The notes under the pieces were generated by a model. That model was not told where the DNA came from. It ran no database searches and saw nothing but the letters and a program-made list of their open reading frames with translations. A stretch of DNA of 18,572 nucleotides from an uncultured Eggerthella sp. (GTDB lineage Bacteria; Actinomycetota; Coriobacteriia; Coriobacteriales; Eggerthellaceae): positions 1-18,572 of the forward strand of contig UQVJ01000024.1 in the NCBI GenBank assembly GCA_900544455.1. Direction: 5' to 3'. Made by a program: the position numbers and the translations under genes. Each line of letters begins with the position of its first letter. The stretch's first letter is position 1. This document shows, piece after piece, positions 15,143 through 18,572 of this stretch.

Positions 15143-15463
15143 CTACTGGAAGTCGTAAAGATCCTTGGTAGCAACCTTGAAGTCTTCGTAAACCTCAGCG
15201 GCAATGGCGTCGTCCATCACGAGTTCAAATGCAGCGGGCTGACCTTCTTCGTCGAACTCGGTGACCTCAAGAATGGTTACCTCGCCCGATCCGCCAGCTT
15301 CTTCCCCATCGCCGATGGCGTAGAAGAAACCGTAACGACGATCGTTGTGAATGATAAGACCCAGGAATTCGAGGTTAACCTTGTCGCCCGACTCGTCTTC
15401 AAAGGTAAAAACGATGCCCTCTTCAACCGGGGGTGCGAAATTAGGTGCGCTTCCTTCTCTCAT
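15143..15463 (-). CDS. DUF1292-like small acidic protein
   Basis: This 106-residue acidic protein has the form of the DUF1292 (YrzB-like) family. It shows the strand-rich core GIVFTFEDESGDKVNLEFLG, then a readable RRYGFFYAIGDGEE segment, then EVTILEVTEFDEEG, and a helical end. No biochemical function is established for the family, and the match is by pattern rather than a search. There is no signal peptide or membrane segment. The ATG overlaps the secDF stop by one base (TAATG) behind a perfect AGGAGG inside the secDF 3' end, so translation is coupled to secDF. In Firmicutes such genes usually sit beside ruvX and ylxR-type loci, so the pairing with secDF is different. It is followed by the terminator at 15090. 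Confidence 0.75.
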   Translation of the reverse strand: MREGSAPNFAPPVEEGIVFTFEDESGDKVNLEFLGLIIHNDRRYGFFYAIGDGEEAGGSGEVTILEVTEFDEEGQPAAFELVMDDAIAAEVYEDFKVATKDLYDFQ

Positions 15464-18258
15464 TATTTTTTCCTCCTGTAACGGATAGGCTCGGAATTGC
15501 CGGCCTTCTTGGCTTTCTTCTGCTTAGGACTTTCGTTCTTGCTGGCTTCCTTGTCTACCACAGCTTCCTCTGCGGAATCAACCGTAGCAACAGGCTGTGC
15601 AGTTTCCACGGCACCAGCAGGGAGAAGCGGCGTGGAAGCGAACGAGAAGCGAGTGATATCGGTGCCGTACTTCTTCACCAGCTTGGCATTCTTGGGCTCG
15701 CGAGATTTCCACATCGCAAAAAGCGGCGTTGCAACCGCGATGGATGAATACGAGCCCGCGATCAGGCCAACCGACATAGCGAAAGCGAAGTCTTTCAGCG
15801 TTTCGCCGCCGAACAGCAACATGCCCAGAACAGGAACGAACGAAGTGAGCGTAGTATTGATCGAGCGGATGAATACCTGATTCAACGAGTGATTCGCCAT
15901 AGACATGAAGGTGCACTTTACATCGGACTCCTTCATGTTGTCATTGATGCGATGGAATACGACAACCGTGTCGTACAGCGAGTAACCCAAAATGGTAAGC
16001 AGGGCCGCTACCGTGTTAGGCGTAACCTCGCGGCCAACCAATGCATAAACGCCAACCACGATAATCAAGTCGTGGAGCAACGCAACAACCGCCATCAGGC
16101 CCATCTTGTATTCGAAGCGAACCGCAATGTAGGCGATGATCAAAAGCAGCGAAACAACAAATGCGATGAGGGAAGATTGAATCACGCTTTGGCCCCAGTC
16201 GGGTCCAACCGTGTTTACCTCATAGCTATCGGTGCTCAGGTTAAGAGTGTCGACCACTTTCGCCGCTGTGGTTGCGGCAGATTCGGCAGACGTAGTGGTA
16301 GTGCGAACCAAGAAGCCATCGGAGCCATCGGAATTGGTGGTCTGAACAACAGCGTCGGGCTCGCCAGCCTCAGCGAAGGCAGTGCGCATATCTTCGATGG
16401 AAGTATCGCCCGTATTGTGGAATGCGATAGATGTACCGCCCACAAACTCAATACCAAACTGAAGGCCGCGAACACCTACGACCACGAACGACAGAACAAC
16501 AAGTGCAGCCGAAACGCAAAGGAATACTTTGCGTACACCCATGAAGTTGATGTCGCGCTTGATAAAGCGACCCTTCAGCTCATCGAGCGTCTTGTGGGCA
16601 ATGGACTTCTTTTCCTCCATCGCCTCAGCGGAAGGATGGGCAACCGTTCCCGTCTGCTCACCGCGAAGCTCGGCATAAACAGGAGCTGCTTCCTGGCAAT
16701 CGCGCACACCCCAGAAGCCAGGATGTTTGGTGATAACGCGCGGGGCAAGAAGGCGGATAAGCGGAGCCTTCAGCAGCAACATCATAACGATGTCGCACGC
16801 AATGCCCAATGCCAGCGTAAGGCCGAAGCCCTTGACGCTTGCTGAAGCCAAGAAGAACAGGGTAAGAGCAGAAACCAGCGAAACCAGGTCGGCATCGATG
16901 GAGGTTTCGATGCCATGGCGAACACCCGTGATGGAAGCCGCGCGAACGCTTCTGCCCATTCGGATTTCCTCGCGGAAACGCTCAAGTACCAGAATCGAGG
17001 AGTCGGCAGCCATACCGATGGTAAGAACGATACCCGCAATACCCGCCAACGAAAGCGAGAACAGGCCGAACGCCGAAAGCGTAGCCAAAAGGCCAAGATA
17101 GAGCACGGCGAACACGGCCATAGCAGCAGCCGTAAGCAAACCCAGGCCGTGATAGAAGAACAGCAGGTACAGCATAACCAGGGCAAGACCCAGAATGGCA
17201 ACGATCAAACCACTGTTGAGAGCATCCTGACCAAGCGTAGGTCCTACCACCTGGCTCTGCTCGTAGTGGAAGCTTACCGGCAGCGAACCGCTTTCAAGAA
17301 CCGTCTGGAGAGACTGGGCTTCCTCGAGCGTGTAATTACCGGTGATGGAAACCTGACCACCCGTGATTTCCGACTGAACCGCAGGAGCGGACTGGATTTG
17401 ACCATCCAGGATAATGACGATCTGGCCATTGGTAGGAGCAAGATCGCGCGTTGCATCGGCAAACGCCTGAGTACCAGCAGAATCGAGCGAGATGTTGACC
17501 GCATAGTACTGGCTGGTTTCAGACGCCTTGTCTACCGTAACACGCGTGATGTTTTCGCCCGTGATAAGGGGTGTATAGGTGCCCGGGTCAACGCTGCGGT
17601 ACGTTGTCTTGCCCGTCTTGAAGGAATTGCCGAAATCATCGGTAACCGAGCTCTGCTGCATGTAGGTGCCGTTCTTGATGGCAGCCTGGTCGTCAGCTTC
17701 GGTGAAGGAATCGGCGCGAGCAAATTCCAGCTTGCCCGTTTTGCCGATGGTAGCAAGGGCTGTTTCAGGGTCGGAAAGACCTGGGATCTGAACCAGGATT
17801 TGATCGTTGCCCTGAACCTGAACCGTTGCCTCAGATGCGCCCAAGGCATTGACACGCGATTCGATGATGGCGCGAGACTTTTCCATGTCTTCCTTGGTAA
17901 CGTCTTCGCCATCGGTGCTCTGTGCCGAAAGAACCACAGAAAGACCGCCCTGGATGTCCAGACCCTGATTGATCTTTTCATTCGGCGGCGTGAACATGAA
18001 CACCGAGCCGATTACCAAAATAGTTGCCGCAATAAGGAGCCATACGTTGCGGCGGTTCTTGTTGCCACCCGTGCGCTTGTTGCGCTCCTTCTGGCGCTGA
18101 GAATTCTTCTTCTGAGCTTCTTTTGCGCGAGCCTTACGACGCTTTTCGCGATCCTTGGCACGCTGCTTTTCTTCAGCCGTGAGCTTCTTCGCTTCTTTGG
18201 AAGTAGCCGTGGCTTCTTTTTCCTCGTCCAATTCGTTTTCCTTGGGTTGGTCGACCAT
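15463..18258 (-). CDS. secDF: Fused protein-export subunit SecDF
   Basis: This 931-residue protein joins SecD and SecF in one chain. The complex uses the proton gradient to pull exported proteins out of the SecYEG channel. SecD part: membrane segment 71-90, GLDIQGG (99-105), the outer domain to about 345, five more segments, and GMAADSSILVLERFREE (415-431). SecF part: segment 575-597, GIEFVGGTS (602-610), the outer domain, then ILGYSLYDTVVVFHR (756-770) and the last segments to about 850. The SecF motifs deviate: GIDF is GIEF, and the usual GYSINDTVVVFDR has Tyr for Asn and His for Asp. Residues 1-70 are an unusual highly charged Lys/Glu/Arg segment, likely cytoplasmic. A cytoplasmic tail of about 75 residues ends in RYRRKK. 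ATG 18258 follows AAGGA. No yajC is seen in the window. Confidence 0.95.
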   Translation of the reverse strand: MVDQPKENELDEEKEATATSKEAKKLTAEEKQRAKDREKRRKARAKEAQKKNSQRQKERNKRTGGNKNRRNVWLLIAATILVIGSVFMFTPPNEKINQGLDIQGGLSVVLSAQSTDGEDVTKEDMEKSRAIIESRVNALGASEATVQVQGNDQILVQIPGLSDPETALATIGKTGKLEFARADSFTEADDQAAIKNGTYMQQSSVTDDFGNSFKTGKTTYRSVDPGTYTPLITGENITRVTVDKASETSQYYAVNISLDSAGTQAFADATRDLAPTNGQIVIILDGQIQSAPAVQSEITGGQVSITGNYTLEEAQSLQTVLESGSLPVSFHYEQSQVVGPTLGQDALNSGLIVAILGLALVMLYLLFFYHGLGLLTAAAMAVFAVLYLGLLATLSAFGLFSLSLAGIAGIVLTIGMAADSSILVLERFREEIRMGRSVRAASITGVRHGIETSIDADLVSLVSALTLFFLASASVKGFGLTLALGIACDIVMMLLLKAPLIRLLAPRVITKHPGFWGVRDCQEAAPVYAELRGEQTGTVAHPSAEAMEEKKSIAHKTLDELKGRFIKRDINFMGVRKVFLCVSAALVVLSFVVVGVRGLQFGIEFVGGTSIAFHNTGDTSIEDMRTAFAEAGEPDAVVQTTNSDGSDGFLVRTTTTSAESAATTAAKVVDTLNLSTDSYEVNTVGPDWGQSVIQSSLIAFVVSLLLIIAYIAVRFEYKMGLMAVVALLHDLIIVVGVYALVGREVTPNTVAALLTILGYSLYDTVVVFHRINDNMKESDVKCTFMSMANHSLNQVFIRSINTTLTSFVPVLGMLLFGGETLKDFAFAMSVGLIAGSYSSIAVATPLFAMWKSREPKNAKLVKKYGTDITRFSFASTPLLPAGAVETAQPVATVDSAEEAVVDKEASKNESPKQKKAKKAGNSEPIRYRRKK

Positions 18259-18286
18259 AGTAGTCCTTCTGATTATCCTCCGAACA

Positions 18287-18300
18287 GCGCGCTAGCGCGC
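18287..18300. repeat. Palindrome GCGCGCTAGCGCGC in the secDF leader
   Basis: This is a perfect 14 bp palindrome about 30 bases upstream of the secDF start, just 5' of a GGAGG. In RNA it can form a GC-rich hairpin, extended by ACA/UGU with one bulge. It could influence secDF translation or bind a protein; this is not shown. Confidence 0.5.
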
Positions 18301-18453
18301 ATGTGCATATCGAAAATATGATAGCGGCACGCACGTTAACCCGATGTTATTTCTTCAATTTCGCCACTCTATCGCACAAAAGCAGTCGCCGAAAGGGCAA
18401 GAGCGATCATTGCGCAACCTTTGCGAGCGAGCAGAGGTAAGCGCACAGGCGCA

Positions 18454-18492
18454 CTTGCCCAAAATGGGAAAATGGGGATAACCCCCATTTTC
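18454..18492. repeat. Hairpin with REP-like flank, copy 3 (distant)
   Basis: GAAAATGGGG (18468-18477) pairs exactly with CCCCATTTTC (18483-18492) around ATAAC. The left flank ACTTGCCC-AAAATGGG resembles ACTTGCCCC-TATTTTCCC of copy 2. It lies 18 bases after the stop of the right-edge gene, but without a U-tract, so it is a weak terminator at best. Confidence 0.45.
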
Positions 18493-18509
18493 AAACCAGT
18501 TGCTTGCTG

Positions 18510-18572
18510 TTAGTAGTCCTTTGCGGCAGGAGAGTTCATCCAATCCTGATAGAACTCCTCGTAAGCATCGGC
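18510..18572 (-). CDS. C-terminal 20 codons of an unidentified gene
   Basis: Read on the minus strand from the right edge, the frame gives ADAYEEFYQDWMNSPAAKDY and stops with TAA at 18512-18510. The acidic-aromatic end looks like a normal protein C-terminus, and a hairpin follows it. It is too short to name. It would be the gene upstream of secDF on the same strand. Confidence 0.55.
   Translation of the reverse strand, partial: ADAYEEFYQDWMNSPAAKDY

Larger units (their letters stand above)
18259..18509. other. Gene-free region between secDF and the right-edge gene
   Basis: This 251-base stretch holds the 14 bp palindrome at 18287-18300, the hairpin at 18468-18492 and AT-rich sequence near 18310-18370 where a secDF promoter should be. 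TATCAT and TATTTT are candidate -10 elements there, but none has a fitting -35, so I do not call a promoter. Confidence 0.5.

Noticed and set aside
16915..18321. A 468-codon plus-strand frame opposite secDF
   Set aside because: It is the antisense shadow of secDF, with Arg-rich composition typical of reversed coding sequence and no motif.

Overview
This window looks like a chromosomal housekeeping segment from an actinobacterium, most likely of class Coriobacteriia (Eggerthella/Slackia/Cryptobacterium relatives). That placement is an inference from three things: the RpoB/RpoC and single-chain SecDF protein styles, a mid-to-high GC content with strong codon bias, and short REP-like GTGGGAAAATAGGGG elements of a kind I associate with such genomes. 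I could not run a database search. I see no phage, insertion sequence, CRISPR array or toxin module.

Layout, left to right. (1) 1-3064, minus strand, read right to left: an exopolyphosphatase-family gene, tRNA-Leu(UAA) with its own probable promoter, a polyprenyl diphosphate synthase, and a protein with two peptidoglycan-binding repeats that runs off the left edge. (2) 3054-4208, minus: a DivIC/FtsB-type divisome protein with a very long Arg/Ser-rich N-terminus, overlapping the phosphatase gene. (3) 4319-5366: yebC (minus) with its terminator, divergent from a SpoU RNA methyltransferase gene (plus); a perfect inverted repeat lies between the two promoters. (4) 6236-6371: a convergent junction between the methyltransferase and hisE (minus), holding a terminator and two copies of a REP-like element in opposite orientation. 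(5) 6889-14941: the rpoB-rpoC operon (minus) with a good promoter at its head and a terminator at its foot. It is not preceded by rplJL. (6) 15090-18572: a secDF fusion gene and a translationally coupled DUF1292-like gene (minus), ended by a strong bidirectional hairpin, plus the last 20 codons of another minus-strand gene at the right edge.

The genes serve core functions: transcription (RpoB, RpoC), protein export (SecDF), translation (tRNA, RNA methylation, YebC), histidine synthesis (HisE), cell division and wall (DivIC, peptidoglycan-binding protein), and isoprenoid and polyphosphate metabolism.

The most unusual item is in rpoC. Its roughly 220-residue C-terminal extension contains a module that aligns closely with the C-terminal DNA-binding domain of the RNA polymerase alpha subunit and keeps most of the DNA-contact residues. 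RpoB has Asn at the position of E. coli Ser531, a substitution linked to natural rifampicin resistance in spirochaetes. The rpoB stop codon directly abuts the rpoC start codon in the same frame.
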